Made by a program: the position numbers and the translations under genes. Under the pieces are notes generated by a model. The model saw nothing but the letters and a program-made list of their open reading frames with translations, had not been told where the DNA came from and did no database searches. From Candidatus Helicobacter avicola (GTDB lineage Bacteria; Campylobacterota; Campylobacteria; Campylobacterales; Helicobacteraceae), in assembly GCA_019112865.1 (NCBI GenBank), contig DXIN01000014.1, positions 1-64,000 on the forward strand: a stretch of DNA of 64,000 nucleotides, written 5' to 3'. Positions 53,913 to 64,000 of the stretch are shown here, one piece after another. How positions within the stretch are numbered: position 1 is the first letter of the stretch; each line of letters begins with the position of its first letter.

Positions 53913-54626
53913 TTATTTTTGCAAGATTCGTTTTAGCACTTCTTCATAAGCGACTTTTACGCTACCGAGATTTTGGCGAAACCTGTCTTTATCAAGTTTG
54001 TCATTGGTATCTTTATCCCAAAATCTGCAGCTATCGGGGCTAATTTCATCAGCGAGCAGGATATTTCCTTTGCTGTCTTTACCAAACTCCAGCTTGAAGT
54101 CAATCAGACGCAATTTGCGCTCGATGAAAAACGCGCTAAGCACATCATTAATTTTGCGCGCCTGCGCTCGCAAGAAGTCTAGCTCGCTCATATCTTGCGT
54201 GATACCAAGAATCCTGCAATGCTCATCATTGATGATAGGATCTCCAAGCGCATCGTCCTTGTAATAAAACTCCACAAGTGCAAAAGGCAATACTTTGCCA
54301 TCTTCTATGCCTAGACGCTTTGTCAGCGACCCTGTGGCGACATTGCGCACCACCACCTCTATGGGGATAATCTCCACTTTTTTGCACAGCATATGGTTAG
54401 AATCTAGTTTTTTGAGGAAATGTGTTTGTATGCCCTCTTGTGCTAAAAGCTCAAAGATTGCGGTGCTAATCTCGCAATTTAGCGCACCTTTGCCTTGTTC
54501 AGAACCTTTTTTCTCGGCATTAAAAGCAGTCAAATCGTCTTTGAATTCCACAAGCACTTCATCGGGGTTATGTGTGACAAAAAGTTTCTTGCCTTTGCCT
54601 TCATAGAGCATTTGCTGTGTATCCAT
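53913..54626 (-). CDS. purC: SAICAR synthase
   Basis: A 237-residue enzyme with [11 protein letters not shown] at the N-terminus, [31 protein letters not shown] and [12 protein letters not shown]. It ligates aspartate to CAIR in purine synthesis. It leads purC-purS-purQ on the minus strand, 19 bases downstream of ctpA. Confidence 0.97.
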   Translation of the reverse strand: MDTQQMLYEGKGKKLFVTHNPDEVLVEFKDDLTAFNAEKKGSEQGKGALNCEISTAIFELLAQEGIQTHFLKKLDSNHMLCKKVEIIPIEVVVRNVATGSLTKRLGIEDGKVLPFALVEFYYKDDALGDPIINDEHCRILGITQDMSELDFLRAQARKINDVLSAFFIERKLRLIDFKLEFGKDSKGNILLADEISPDSCRFWDKDTNDKLDKDRFRQNLGSVKVAYEEVLKRILQK

Positions 54627-54645
54627 ACCTCACTCCTTTAGTGCA

Positions 54646-55932
54646 TTATTTCTTGGGTTTAAACACATTCCAAGCTTTGAGTATGTCTATCGCACTCTTT
54701 AGCTGAATATCCTTAAAGATATCCTCTTGTGAAATACTTTTGTCTTTCGCAGTGTTTTTAGAATCTGCAGGCGTTTTGTCCTGAATCTTCTCTAGCTCAC
54801 CTTTTAAATGTCGTTTCAAATCCGCTTCTTTAAGCGAAAAGTTATTATCATTTTCTGGCACACTGCCCGGATACACCACTACATCTGGTTGGATTCCAAC
54901 TGCTTGAATAGTCCTGCCACTAGGAAGATAGTATTTAGCAATCGTGAGTTTGATGCCCTCATCATTGTCAAGCTTGATAACCATTTGCACACTGCCCTTA
55001 CCAAATGTCTGCTCACCCACAAGCACTGCGCGTTTGTGGTCTTGCAATGCTCCTGCGACGATTTCACTTGCACTCGCACTACCGCCATTGACGAGCACTA
55101 CGAGCGGTACATCAGCATACGGCGCGCTTCCATTAGCTTTGAATTCTATGTTTTCGCCTTTGTTACGCCCCTTTTGTGAGACAATCACGCCATTTCTGAT
55201 AAAAAGTTTTGAGAGATCAACTGCTTGATCAAGCAAACCTCCAGGATTAGATCGCAAATCCAGCACAATGCCATCGACCTTGCCCATTGCTTTTAAGCCA
55301 TTTTTAACCTCAAGTGTTACATTCTTGTCAAATGAATTAACGCGTACATACGCGAAATTTGTGCCATCAATACCGCGGACTTTGACAGATTCTACGCGGA
55401 TAATATCCCGAGTGAGCTGAAAGACCAAAGGCTTAGATTCTCCACTCCTTACGATTGTAAGTTCAAGCTTGGTTTTTGGCTTTCCACGCATTAGATTGAC
55501 CGCATCATCAATCCCCATATTGAGTGTAGTCTCGTTGTTGATTTTGAGGATCACATCGCCACTTTTTATCCCTGCCTTAAATGCTGGTGTGTCATCAATA
55601 GGGGCTATCACGGTTAATGCCCTATCTTTCATACCAAGTGTGATACCAATCCCACCAAACTCCCCTTCAGTCTGCGATCTTAGGTCATCAAACTTTTTTT
55701 TATCCAAATATGCAGAATGTGCGTCAAGATTGCTCAAAAGCCCATCTATTGCTTTATTAATAATCTCATCAATCTGCACTTCATCAACATAATTTTCCTC
55801 AATGACATTGATCACTTTACGCAATTTTTTGTGTGCATCAAGCCTGTTTTGCTCTCTATTATCCGCTCCATGTAGCACCCCAAAGCAAAACACAAAGCAT
55901 ATGAAAAATGAGAGTATATTTTGGTATTTCAT
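54646..55932 (-). CDS. S41 carboxy-terminal processing peptidase
   Basis: About 428 residues with a signal peptide (LSFFICFVFCFGVLHGA), a PDZ domain (GITLGMKDRALTVIAPIDDTPAFKAGIKSGDVIL) and the catalytic core: Ser in GGSASASEI and Lys in TFGKGSVQ. GGGGATT precedes ATG 55932; the frame is open further upstream. A C-terminal acidic tail (AKDKSISQEDIFK) precedes the end. It acts in the periplasm on protein C-termini. Confidence 0.94.
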   Translation of the reverse strand: MKYQNILSFFICFVFCFGVLHGADNREQNRLDAHKKLRKVINVIEENYVDEVQIDEIINKAIDGLLSNLDAHSAYLDKKKFDDLRSQTEGEFGGIGITLGMKDRALTVIAPIDDTPAFKAGIKSGDVILKINNETTLNMGIDDAVNLMRGKPKTKLELTIVRSGESKPLVFQLTRDIIRVESVKVRGIDGTNFAYVRVNSFDKNVTLEVKNGLKAMGKVDGIVLDLRSNPGGLLDQAVDLSKLFIRNGVIVSQKGRNKGENIEFKANGSAPYADVPLVVLVNGGSASASEIVAGALQDHKRAVLVGEQTFGKGSVQMVIKLDNDEGIKLTIAKYYLPSGRTIQAVGIQPDVVVYPGSVPENDNNFSLKEADLKRHLKGELEKIQDKTPADSKNTAKDKSISQEDIFKDIQLKSAIDILKAWNVFKPKK

Positions 55933-56069
55933 AATCCCCCAATCCCTTTGTAAGCTAATATTTACCAAGTTTTCAGTTTTGAAAGCATTTTTGGCAATTT
56001 CTAAATAAATTTTAAAGCCTAGATTCTACCAAAAATTATTCATTTTTCAGTAAATACTGAATTTTTTGC

Positions 56070-56075
56070 TATAAT
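56070..56075 (+). promoter_or_regulatory. -10 box for cdsA-dxr
   Basis: TTTTTTGCTATAAT gives a clear extended -10. A TTG start at 56076 would lie on or before the transcription start, so it is excluded and ATG 56112 is preferred. Confidence 0.7.
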
Positions 56076-56111
56076 TTGAACGCTGACAAATATCAAAGCT
56101 TGAGGGATTGT

Positions 56112-56924
56112 ATGAAAGATGCAGAGAATGGCAGTGTGAAGAAAGTTTTTAGCGCAGATAAGCAACGTTATGTTACTGGTGCATTACTCATCGTAGTGTT
56201 GGTGTTGATTTTGCTCATCAATAGTAAAATACTTATTTGGTTTGTATTGGGTGCGTTGCTCTTGCTTTCCATTAAAGAGTCTCTTGCGCTTTACACATTA
56301 GAAACTGCCTTGCATTTTTACATATTAGGTGCGTTGGGATGGATAGGTGCATATTTTACTGAAAATCCTCTGTATTGTGGCTTGATTGTGCTTTTATTGT
56401 ATGCTTCTTATATTGCATATAGCAAGAAACTACCCTTAAAAGTAATGCTGCCATTTTTGTATCCTACTTTGCCATTTTTGTGCATTTGGTCTGTGTATGG
56501 ATTGCTTGATAGATGGGGGCTTATTTGTCTCATAGCTGTGGTGGTTTGCACAGATACGGGAGCATACTTTGGTGGTAAGATCTTTGGCAAGACACCATTT
56601 TCGCCCACATCTCCCAAAAAGACGATTGAGGGTGTTGTCGTGGGGGTGGCTTGCGGCACGGCTGTGGGTGCGGTTTTTTATACAGGTATTACTCATAGCT
56701 TTCCTTTGGCAGTGGTTGTAGCGTTGTTTGTCGCACTTGCTTCTGTGTTTGGGGATTTGTTTGAAAGTTATCTCAAACGTGAGGCGAACCTCAAAGATAG
56801 TGGCACGATTTTCCCCGGTCATGGAGGTGTGTTGGATAGACTTGATGCGTTGTTGTTTGCGGCGATTGCTATGCTTTTTATTCTCTCTGTTTTGCCATTA
56901 TATAGTGAGACAAGCGTCTTGTAA
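56112..56924 (+). CDS. cdsA: Phosphatidate cytidylyltransferase
   Basis: A 270-residue integral membrane enzyme forming CDP-diacylglycerol. Seven to eight helices and the family signature near the C-terminus: [47 protein letters not shown] precedes ATG 56112. dxr begins 11 bases downstream. Confidence 0.95.
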   Translation: MKDAENGSVKKVFSADKQRYVTGALLIVVLVLILLINSKILIWFVLGALLLLSIKESLALYTLETALHFYILGALGWIGAYFTENPLYCGLIVLLLYASYIAYSKKLPLKVMLPFLYPTLPFLCIWSVYGLLDRWGLICLIAVVVCTDTGAYFGGKIFGKTPFSPTSPKKTIEGVVVGVACGTAVGAVFYTGITHSFPLAVVVALFVALASVFGDLFESYLKREANLKDSGTIFPGHGGVLDRLDALLFAAIAMLFILSVLPLYSETSVL

Positions 56925-56935
56925 AGCTATCTGTA

Positions 56936-58054
56936 ATGATACTCTTGGGTAGCACCGGTTCTATTGGGACAAACACACTCAAAGTCGCAAGTGCCTTTGG
57001 ATTGCCTGTAGAATCTCTGGGTGCTGGTAAAAATATCGCACTTTTTAACGAGCAGATACATCATTATCGCCCCAAAAATATTTGTATCGCTGATGATAGG
57101 GATTTATCAAAGCTTGATATGTCTTTTATCAAGATGCATAACATAGAGGTTTTTTGTGGGGAAGGGGGGCTTTTGGAGATGATTGAAGCTTCACAAAGCA
57201 CCCTAGCAGTCAATGCCCTCGTAGGCTATGTCGGACTTGCCCCAAGTCTCAAAATCAAGCAGTGTGGCAAAAAACTCGCTTTAGCCAATAAAGAAAGCCT
57301 TGTTACTGCTGGTTGGCTTTTTGAGAACTATCCTATCACACCCATTGATAGCGAACATTTTGGCTTGTGGTATTTGCACACTTCAAGGCAGATTCACAAG
57401 CTTTATATTACCGCTAGTGGAGGGGCATTGCGCAGTATGCCGTTGCAGGATTTGCCTTTTGCCACTCCTGCGCAAGCCCTCAAGCACCCAAATTGGTCTA
57501 TGGGGCAAAAGATTACCATTGATAGCGCGACAATGGTCAATAAGCTTTTTGAGATTTTGGAGGCGTATTGGCTTTTTGGATTGCATAACATTGATGCGTT
57601 TATCGAGGAGTATTCCGCAATACATGCACTTGTAGAGTTTGTAGATGGCTCGATTATCGCGCATATCTCACATGCTGATATGCAATTACCCATAGCCTAT
57701 GCCCTTGATGAGCGACAAGCTAAACTCACACGGCTTATTCCAAGATTTGATATTGCCACGCTCTCAAATTTACATTTTAAACCCATAGATTCGCGACGCT
57801 ACCCAGTGTGGGAGCTTAAAAGTATGATTTTGAATTATCCAAAACTTGGTATCGTGCTTAATGCAAGCAACGAAGTAGCCTTGCGTGCATTTTTGGATTC
57901 ACGCATCGGTTTTGGGCAAATTAGCGCATGTATCCTACAAAGCATTCAGCAATTTGAATCTATCAAAACTCACGATTTCACGGATATACAAGACATTAAG
58001 AGGCTAGATTCTGAAGTGCGTGCTTTTAGCGCATCGTGGCTTCAAAATGTATAG
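56936..58054 (+). CDS. dxr: 1-deoxy-D-xylulose 5-phosphate reductoisomerase
   Basis: A 372-residue MEP-pathway enzyme. NADPH loop [34 protein letters not shown], the metal/substrate region [10 protein letters not shown] and [17 protein letters not shown] are intact. It is shorter at the N-terminus than E. coli Dxr and starts on the Rossmann strand. It is co-transcribed with cdsA. Confidence 0.96.
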   Translation: MILLGSTGSIGTNTLKVASAFGLPVESLGAGKNIALFNEQIHHYRPKNICIADDRDLSKLDMSFIKMHNIEVFCGEGGLLEMIEASQSTLAVNALVGYVGLAPSLKIKQCGKKLALANKESLVTAGWLFENYPITPIDSEHFGLWYLHTSRQIHKLYITASGGALRSMPLQDLPFATPAQALKHPNWSMGQKITIDSATMVNKLFEILEAYWLFGLHNIDAFIEEYSAIHALVEFVDGSIIAHISHADMQLPIAYALDERQAKLTRLIPRFDIATLSNLHFKPIDSRRYPVWELKSMILNYPKLGIVLNASNEVALRAFLDSRIGFGQISACILQSIQQFESIKTHDFTDIQDIKRLDSEVRAFSASWLQNV

Positions 58055-58061
58055 CAATCTA

Positions 58062-59564
58062 TCAAAACAGCGCGTTATCCATTTCTTGTGGCTTTGGTAA
58101 TCCCATAAGCTTCAAAATCGTGGGTGCGATGTTGTTTAGCCCTCCTTCTTTTGCTATCTCTTTGACATTTTCATCTAGCACAAACGCCCATACATCACCG
58201 ATTGTATGATTCGTGAGTGTGTTGCCATGCGCGTCTTTCATCTCCTCGCAATTCCCGTGATCACTTGTAATCACGAGGGCATAGTCTAGTTTTTTGGCAG
58301 ATTCTATGATCCTGCCTAGTTGTGTATCCACTGCTTCCACGGCTTTGATAGCAGCATCAAAATTCCCTGTATGCCCTACCATATCGCCATTAGCAAAATT
58401 TACCACAATAAAATCATAGCCCTCTGCCATTGCTCCCAACACCGCATCACCCACCGCTGGTGCGCTCATTTCTGGTTGCAAATCGTAGGTAGCTACCTTG
58501 GGTGAGGGGATAAGCACGCGTTTCTCACCCTCAAACTCCTCCTCGCGTCCGCCATTTAAAAAGAATGTAACATGGGCGTATTTTTCCGTCTCTGCAGTGT
58601 GGAATTGTCGCAATTTAGCCTTAGAAATTACTTCCGCAAGGGTATTTTGCACCTTGTCTTTGGGAAACATAATGGGAAAAGTAAAATTGTTGTCGTATTC
58701 GCACATCGTTGCCATATGGAGCCTTGCTATGCGTTTGCGCACAAAGCCATTAAAGTCTGCATTGCCAATCGCATCGACAATCTGACGCGCTCTATCGGAG
58801 CGAAAATTTACAAAAATAAACCCCTCATTTGCGTGTGCTCCTTGCTCATTCATACCCTGATATGGTGCGAAGCTCACTGGTGGGATAAATTCATCAAACA
58901 CCTCTTTGTCATATTGGTTTTGGATATATTCTGCGGGGCTTTGGGTGATTTGGTTTGCGCCGCACACGATTGTGTCATAGGCAGATTCTATGCGCTCCCA
59001 CCGCTTATCGCGGTCCATTGCATAGAATCTCCCACTAAGTGTGGCAATATGGATATTTGGATACGCACTGATATGTTCTTGCACCTCCTTGAGATATCCT
59101 AACGCACTTTGGGGTAAAACATCGCGTCCATCGGTGATGAGGTGGAGCCACACGCGTTTATTTTGCTGCGCACAGATAGTGGCAAGACCTAACAAATGTG
59201 AGAGATGTGAATGCACACCGCCATCACTCATAAGCCCACATAGGTGGATAGTTTCGCACACATTTGCGACACTCATAAACGCTGGGTTAGATTCTATTTC
59301 GCCATTTTGTAAGGCAAGTGAGATTTTTACGAGATCTTGATAAAGCACGCGTCCGGAGCCTATACACATATGCCCCACTTCCGAGTTGCCCATCTGTTCT
59401 TTTGGTAAGCCTACGCTAAGCCCATAGGTATGAATCATTGCGTAAGGGGTGTTGGCAAGAAGGTAGTCGTATGTAGGTTTTTTGGCATGATAAAAGGCAT
59501 TGTAAGTTGTGTTTTTGCTATATCCGATACCATCGGTGATGACCAAAACTGCTTTTTTATTCAT
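58062..59564 (-). CDS. gpmI: 2,3-bisphosphoglycerate-independent phosphoglycerate mutase
   Basis: A 500-residue alkaline-phosphatase superfamily enzyme interconverting 3- and 2-phosphoglycerate. VITDGIGYS, catalytic Ser in [37 protein letters not shown], and [12 protein letters not shown] carry the manganese ligands. GGAGTAATTT precedes the ATG. It is monocistronic and convergent with dxr. Confidence 0.97.
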   Translation of the reverse strand: MNKKAVLVITDGIGYSKNTTYNAFYHAKKPTYDYLLANTPYAMIHTYGLSVGLPKEQMGNSEVGHMCIGSGRVLYQDLVKISLALQNGEIESNPAFMSVANVCETIHLCGLMSDGGVHSHLSHLLGLATICAQQNKRVWLHLITDGRDVLPQSALGYLKEVQEHISAYPNIHIATLSGRFYAMDRDKRWERIESAYDTIVCGANQITQSPAEYIQNQYDKEVFDEFIPPVSFAPYQGMNEQGAHANEGFIFVNFRSDRARQIVDAIGNADFNGFVRKRIARLHMATMCEYDNNFTFPIMFPKDKVQNTLAEVISKAKLRQFHTAETEKYAHVTFFLNGGREEEFEGEKRVLIPSPKVATYDLQPEMSAPAVGDAVLGAMAEGYDFIVVNFANGDMVGHTGNFDAAIKAVEAVDTQLGRIIESAKKLDYALVITSDHGNCEEMKDAHGNTLTNHTIGDVWAFVLDENVKEIAKEGGLNNIAPTILKLMGLPKPQEMDNALF

Positions 59565-59731
59565 AAATTACTCCTTTTAAGCCTACTTCAATTTCTAGTA
59601 TAAAATTCTGATTTTAATCTAAAAAACATTAATATTTAGCCTAGTTTTACAAAATTAGAGATACAATCCCTGCTTTGATGATTGAATGTAGTTTATTTCA
59701 CATTGTGTTTTAGGTAATTTTGGAGGTAACT

Positions 59732-60823
59732 ATGCTATATTGGCTTTGGAGCACGACACATATTAATTTGTTTCAATACATCACATTTCGGGCAGGGGTG
59801 AGTTTTTTTCTTGCTTTTATTTTGAGTATTGTGTTGTTTCCGTATTTTATTCGTTGGGCAAGGGCAAAGAGGGCGAATCAGCCTATTTCGACTTTTGTCC
59901 CACATGAGGACAAAAAAAACACCCCAACTATGGGTGGCATTGTCTTTGTTTTCTGCACGATTGTTGCTACGCTTTTGTGTGCTGATATAGCAAATCTCTA
60001 TGTTTTATTGGGGCTTTTTGGGCTTGTGGGCTTTGGTTTTATCGGAGCTAAAGATGATTTTATGAAAATCTCTGCGCGTTCTAATGCTGGTATGAGTGCT
60101 AAACTCAAAATGTTTTTGCTTGTATTGCTCTCTTGTTTTATTGCATTTTGTCTTGCTAATATTGGGCATACTGGAAATTTCTATATCCCCTTTATGAAAG
60201 AGCCGCTTTTTGATATGGACACATTTATAAATATTGACTTAGATTCTGTGCATGTTCCTATCGTGAGTATGGCATTTTGGGCGTTTGTGCTTGTAGCAAG
60301 TGCAAACGCTGTCAATATCACCGATGGACTTGATGGACTTGCTACCGTGCCGGGTATTTTTGCGCTTATTAGCCTCTCGGTATTTGTGTATATCGGCGGA
60401 CATATTGGGCTTTCGTCTTATTTGTATTGGCCTAGGGTTGTGCATGGTGGAGAGCTTATCGTGATGAGCTGTGCGCTCATAGGTGCGCTTTTTGGCTTTT
60501 TGTGGTATAACTGCCACCCCGCGCAAGTGTTTATGGGCGATAGCGGGAGCTTGGCTTTGGGTGGGTTTATCGCGTATATGGCGATTGTTTCGCATAATGA
60601 GATTTTGTTGATACTCATTGGGATTGTCTTTGTCTTTGAGACTCTTTCTGTGATGCTCCAAATTGGTAGCTACAAATACCGCCAAAAGCGAATTTTTCTT
60701 ATGGCACCCATACATCATCATTTCGAAAAAAAAGGCTGGGCAGAGAATAAAATCATCGTGCGTTTTTGGATTATTGCGATTTTGGCAAATATCATCGCTC
60801 TACTTACGCTCAAAATCAGGTAG
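59732..60823 (+). CDS. mraY: Phospho-N-acetylmuramoyl-pentapeptide transferase
   Basis: A 363-residue, ten-helix membrane enzyme making lipid [48 protein letters not shown] and the [11 protein letters not shown] loop are conserved. GGAGG precedes ATG 59732. murD follows five bases after its stop. Confidence 0.97.
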   Translation: MLYWLWSTTHINLFQYITFRAGVSFFLAFILSIVLFPYFIRWARAKRANQPISTFVPHEDKKNTPTMGGIVFVFCTIVATLLCADIANLYVLLGLFGLVGFGFIGAKDDFMKISARSNAGMSAKLKMFLLVLLSCFIAFCLANIGHTGNFYIPFMKEPLFDMDTFINIDLDSVHVPIVSMAFWAFVLVASANAVNITDGLDGLATVPGIFALISLSVFVYIGGHIGLSSYLYWPRVVHGGELIVMSCALIGALFGFLWYNCHPAQVFMGDSGSLALGGFIAYMAIVSHNEILLILIGIVFVFETLSVMLQIGSYKYRQKRIFLMAPIHHHFEKKGWAENKIIVRFWIIAILANIIALLTLKIR

Positions 60824-60828
60824 ATTCT

Positions 60829-62163
60829 ATGATAAATATTTTTGGTTATGGCGTTACGACAAAGCCTTTAGTAGGCTTTCTCAACTCTCTTGGCATATCG
60901 GTTAGAATCTATGATGATAAGTTCTCTGGTACAAGAGGCGATGAGTTTGGCAATCTCTTATTAGATTCTACACTTTTTTCTAATGAGAGCGTTGATGAAA
61001 ACATAGCTCTAGAATCTAACGCACTAGATTCACTGACACAAGAGTCCTTAAAAACCTACAATCTCTCCATCATTTCGCCGGGTATCCCACCCACGCACCC
61101 ACTTGCCACAAAAGCTCATAATCTCATTGGCGAATACGACTTTTTTTACCGCTTATTGCGGCATTGGCGCACGCCACCTAGGAGCGTATGGATTAGCGGC
61201 ACTAATGGCAAGACCACAACCACACAGATGACTACTGCCCTTTTAGAATCTTTTGGTGCAAAAAGTGGGGGCAACATCGGCACGCCTCTTAGCGATTTAT
61301 ACACCAGCAATACACCACTTTGGATTTTAGAAACAAGCTCCTTTAGCCTGCATTACACCACATATGCCACGCCCGATGTTTATGCGCTTTTGCCTGTGCG
61401 TGAGGACCATATCACTTGGCATGGGAGTTTTGAGGCGTATGTGTCTGATAAGCTTAGTGTGCTTCCGCGTATGAGCGAGGATACAAGCGCAATCTTGCCT
61501 TTTGAGCTTGCCACACACCCTATTGCAGCGGGGTTTAGAGGTAGGGCGTATTTTTATAAAGATTCTAAAGATTTGGCTATGCAGCTTGGCATAGAGTATG
61601 AGCGCGTGCATATAAAAGAGCCGTTTTTGCTCGATGGTATCATCGCTCTTGGGATTGCCAAAATTCTTTATGGTATGTGTGATATAGCCACGCTTAATGC
61701 CTTTAAAATCGGTGCGCACAGGATAGAGGAGTTTGTGGATTCACACAATCGCCTATGGGTTGATGATAGCAAAGGCACCAATGTCGATGCGACAATTGAG
61801 GCAGTGCGCCGATACCAAGAGAGGCAGATATGGCTCATTCTTGGGGGTGATGACAAGGGTGCGGATTTGCGTCCGCTTTTTGAGTTTATGCAGGGTAAAT
61901 CCATCACAATTTTTGCGATAGGGAGCAATGCACAAAAGATAGCAAATCTTAGCCCGCAGTATGGGCTAGAGTGTGAGGTGTGCGGGAGGTTGGAGGTGGC
62001 GGTGTGCTCCATTAAAAAAGCGCGCAATGCTTTTGGTAATCCACAACCAAAGCAAAATCTCGCAGATGTCGCCCTGCTATCTCCAGCAGCAGCGAGTTTA
62101 GACCAGTTTAGCTCCTACAAGGAACGCGGGGATTTGTTTAAACACTACGCATTATTGGATTAA
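60829..62163 (+). CDS. murD: UDP-MurNAc-L-alanine:D-glutamate ligase
   Basis: A 444-residue Mur ligase. ATP loop WISGTNGKTTTTQM, DVYALLPVREDHITWH, HRIEEF and WVDDSKGTNVDATIEA. An Asp/Glu-Ser-rich stretch after residue 40 (LLLDSTLFSNESVDENIALESNALDSLTQES) is unusual and coded in part by AGATTCT/AGAATCT. ATG 60829 lies just after the mraY stop. Confidence 0.95.
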   Translation: MINIFGYGVTTKPLVGFLNSLGISVRIYDDKFSGTRGDEFGNLLLDSTLFSNESVDENIALESNALDSLTQESLKTYNLSIISPGIPPTHPLATKAHNLIGEYDFFYRLLRHWRTPPRSVWISGTNGKTTTTQMTTALLESFGAKSGGNIGTPLSDLYTSNTPLWILETSSFSLHYTTYATPDVYALLPVREDHITWHGSFEAYVSDKLSVLPRMSEDTSAILPFELATHPIAAGFRGRAYFYKDSKDLAMQLGIEYERVHIKEPFLLDGIIALGIAKILYGMCDIATLNAFKIGAHRIEEFVDSHNRLWVDDSKGTNVDATIEAVRRYQERQIWLILGGDDKGADLRPLFEFMQGKSITIFAIGSNAQKIANLSPQYGLECEVCGRLEVAVCSIKKARNAFGNPQPKQNLADVALLSPAAASLDQFSSYKERGDLFKHYALLD

Positions 62164-62172
62164 GGAGATTTG

Positions 62173-63876
62173 ATGAAACGCAAAAAAGAAGGCACATTCC
62201 AAACAATACAAAAATTACGATCTATGCTCACGAGGCGCGATAAGGTTATTTTGCTTGTGTTGTTTTTTGCTACGATTGTGTATTCGTTTGTAGAAACATT
62301 GAGCATAAGCATTATTATGCCTTTTATTAGTTTTGCGAGCAACCCTAGTTTGATTGCCAAAAACTCCATATCGTATGAAATCTATACATTTTTTGCCTTC
62401 AAGGATACTTTTGAGTTTATGATTGCTTTTAGTGCGGTGCTTATCGTGTTTTATGTGGTTAGAGCGATTTATAGCGTTGTCTATACTTATATGCAAAATC
62501 GTTTCGCATATCGTAAATTTCACTTTTTTGCTTATAGGCTTTTTAGTAAAGCGGTGGAAATCAATTATGATACTTTTGTGAAACGTAGGCTTGATAAGAT
62601 TCGTGCCAACATCACTCACGAAGCGCTGCAAGCTTCTATGTGTATCCAGAGTCTTTTGCAGATGTTTGGGGAGTTTTTTACCATCAGTATTTTGTATGTG
62701 TTGCTCCTTATCACGAGCTGGAAAATGACACTTGCATTGACGATTATTATGGGCTTACAGGTTTTTTTGGTAATGAATACATTGGGTAGAAAGATTCGCA
62801 AAATGGGAAGTGTGCGTAGCAAAATGGACGCAAAATTTAATGAAATTATCTCAAAAACTTTTGGAAACTTTAAAATCATCAAGCTCAAAGGCAACCAACA
62901 GCAAGTTTTTAAAGAATTTGAAAATGCAAGTATTGAGCGCACCAATGCCGAGATTCTCACCCAAACCATACTTCCCACACCACGATTTATCTTAGAATCT
63001 ATAGGTTTTAGCATACTTATTGGGTGTGTGGCGTATATACTTATTATGTATAAAAATGTCGATGCGGTGCTGCCTATCATCTCAATGTATGCTTTGGCAT
63101 TGTATAGAATTTTGCCGGCAGTGAGTAGGATTTTGCAAACCTATAACCTTATGGGATATTACATAAGCTCGGTATCACTTGTGTATGAGGATTTGCTCTA
63201 TCATACAGACTATGAGGACAATGAGCCTTGTGAGTTTAAAGAAAAAATTGAACTTAAGGGCATCACTTTTGGCTATGATGAACAAAAGCCGATTTTAAAG
63301 GATTTTAATCTTGTCATACACAAAGGTGATAAAATCGCTTTTTGTGGCGAGAGTGGCGCAGGAAAAAGCACATTAGTAGATTTAATCATCGGAATCTACA
63401 AGCCCCAGAAAGGCGTGATTTGTGTCGATGATGAAGAGTTAAATAACCACAACCTACGTTCATGGCGTAAAAAAATAGGCTATATCCCTCAAACAATCTA
63501 TCTTTTTGATGGTAGTGTGGCAGAAAATGTCGCTTTTGGAAGCAAAATGGACGAGAAACGCGTGATAGAGGCATGCAAAAAGGCAAATATCTATGAATTT
63601 TTGCAAGAACATAGTGGGATTTACACACGCGTGGGTGAAGGTGGTATATTGCTTAGTGGTGGGCAAAAGCAGCGCATAGGGATTGCACGAGCTATTTATG
63701 ACAATCCAGAGATTTTGGTGCTTGATGAGGCGACAAGTGCGCTAGATTCTGCCACGGAAGAAAGAATAATGGAGGAAATTTATGATGTGGCACAAAACAA
63801 AACCTTGCTTGTCATCGCCCATAGACTCAATACCATAGAGCGATGTGAGCGTAAAATAGAGATACGCAAGCAATAA
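62173..63876 (+). CDS. ABC flippase of the Wzk/PglK type
   Basis: About 567 residues: six membrane helices, then one ATPase domain with Walker A GESGAGKST, Q-loop, signature LSGGQKQR, Walker B ILVLDEATS and H-loop VIAHR. The length and layout fit PglK (Campylobacter) and Wzk (H. pylori), which flip undecaprenyl-linked glycans; the position after mraY-murD fits lipid-carrier transport. MsbA-type lipid A export is the main alternative. AAGGAG precedes ATG 62173. Confidence 0.9.
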   Translation: MKRKKEGTFQTIQKLRSMLTRRDKVILLVLFFATIVYSFVETLSISIIMPFISFASNPSLIAKNSISYEIYTFFAFKDTFEFMIAFSAVLIVFYVVRAIYSVVYTYMQNRFAYRKFHFFAYRLFSKAVEINYDTFVKRRLDKIRANITHEALQASMCIQSLLQMFGEFFTISILYVLLLITSWKMTLALTIIMGLQVFLVMNTLGRKIRKMGSVRSKMDAKFNEIISKTFGNFKIIKLKGNQQQVFKEFENASIERTNAEILTQTILPTPRFILESIGFSILIGCVAYILIMYKNVDAVLPIISMYALALYRILPAVSRILQTYNLMGYYISSVSLVYEDLLYHTDYEDNEPCEFKEKIELKGITFGYDEQKPILKDFNLVIHKGDKIAFCGESGAGKSTLVDLIIGIYKPQKGVICVDDEELNNHNLRSWRKKIGYIPQTIYLFDGSVAENVAFGSKMDEKRVIEACKKANIYEFLQEHSGIYTRVGEGGILLSGGQKQRIGIARAIYDNPEILVLDEATSALDSATEERIMEEIYDVAQNKTLLVIAHRLNTIERCERKIEIRKQ

Positions 63877-64000
63877 GAATCTTATATGTGTCTTCAACAA
63901 ATCTTTTGTGGAAGAAGCCAGTGGTATTACAGAATCTAAATAATCCTAAAAGTATAGATTTAAAGAGTGTGTGCGCGTGTGCCAGAGTGGGCAGGGATCA
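63877..64000. other. Window end, nothing firmly assigned
   Basis: No gene is visible in the last 124 bases. The final 35 bases are G/T-rich (from GTGTGTGCGCG) with a possible D-arm-like segment, but the window ends too soon for a tRNA call. Confidence 0.4.

Noticed and set aside
56076-56111. Upstream TTG start for cdsA
   Set aside because: It immediately follows the TATAAT box, so it would lie at or before the transcription start; ATG 56112 has a good ribosome site.
63960-64000. 5' part of a tRNA (Ser/Leu-like D-arm TGCC-AGAGTG-GGCA)
   Set aside because: The window ends before an anticodon arm; the D loop is atypical, so the call is not supportable.

Overview
The window looks like chromosome of an enterohepatic-type Helicobacter (Campylobacterota). 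The basis is reading of the proteins: H. pylori-like ThrS, IF-3, CarB and DXR, a Wzk/PglK-type flippase, poly-G contingency tracts in surface-glycan genes, and a moderately AT-rich sequence with TATAAT-type -10 boxes. The species cannot be fixed from the window.

Layout. 1-6.4 kb: a small lipoprotein, a DUF4105 protein, an array of structured ~179-bp repeats, then trpE-trpG with an SNF-family transporter. 6.5-12.4 kb (minus): thrS-infC-rpmI-rplT, frr-secG, fmt, proB. 12.4-18.1 kb: a surface-glycan locus (fcl, two phase-variable glycosyltransferases, a two-domain glycosyltransferase) with a MazEF-like toxin-antitoxin pair inside it. 18.3-21.9 kb: a TRAP transporter whose operon contains a tautomerase. 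21.9-26.8 kb (minus): a carbamoyltransferase / SGNH hydrolase / SxtJ / DUF5989 module with repeat elements and a third poly-G switch. 26.9-33.9 kb: the most unusual region, described below. 34-42.6 kb: purU, ridA, four tRNAs, a VWA lipoprotein, a beta-propeller protein, a radical-SAM protein, a PCuAC copper chaperone, and thiC behind a TPP riboswitch. 42.9-51 kb: carB-xseB-trpDCFBA and tRNA-Ala. 51-64 kb: plsC, a membrane SH3-like protein, purQ-purS-purC, ctpA, cdsA-dxr, gpmI, mraY-murD and a Wzk-like ABC flippase.

The candidate undescribed system is at 26.9-33.9 kb. Three short proteins each have a Sec-type signal peptide followed by a segment whose residues fall in the same register as a bacteriocin double-glycine leader (L-12, S-11, E-8, M-7, T-4, G-2), but with Glu at -1. 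The promoter, 5' UTR hairpin and leader are conserved, and nearly identical in two copies, whereas the 28-36-residue C-terminal cargoes are unrelated. They are interleaved with four outer-membrane beta-barrel genes and two paralogous small membrane proteins. Divergent to them is an operon of an outer-membrane barrel and a Sec-exported C39-type cysteine peptidase with Gln, Cys, His and Asp in place. I infer a periplasmic maturation pathway for small peptides; no part of it is demonstrated here.

Other themes. (1) Three homopolymer tracts (G12, C10, C11) interrupt two glycosyltransferases and the carbamoyltransferase; all three are out of frame in this sequence. (2) The word AGATTCT/AGAATCT is strikingly over-used, in intergenic DNA and in tolerant protein linkers: eight copies lie in 127 bp of the CarB inter-half linker. 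(3) Several families of hairpin-rich repeats occur, one of which may have entered the carbamoyltransferase in frame. (4) Tryptophan biosynthesis is split into trpEG and trpDCFBA, about 42 kb apart.
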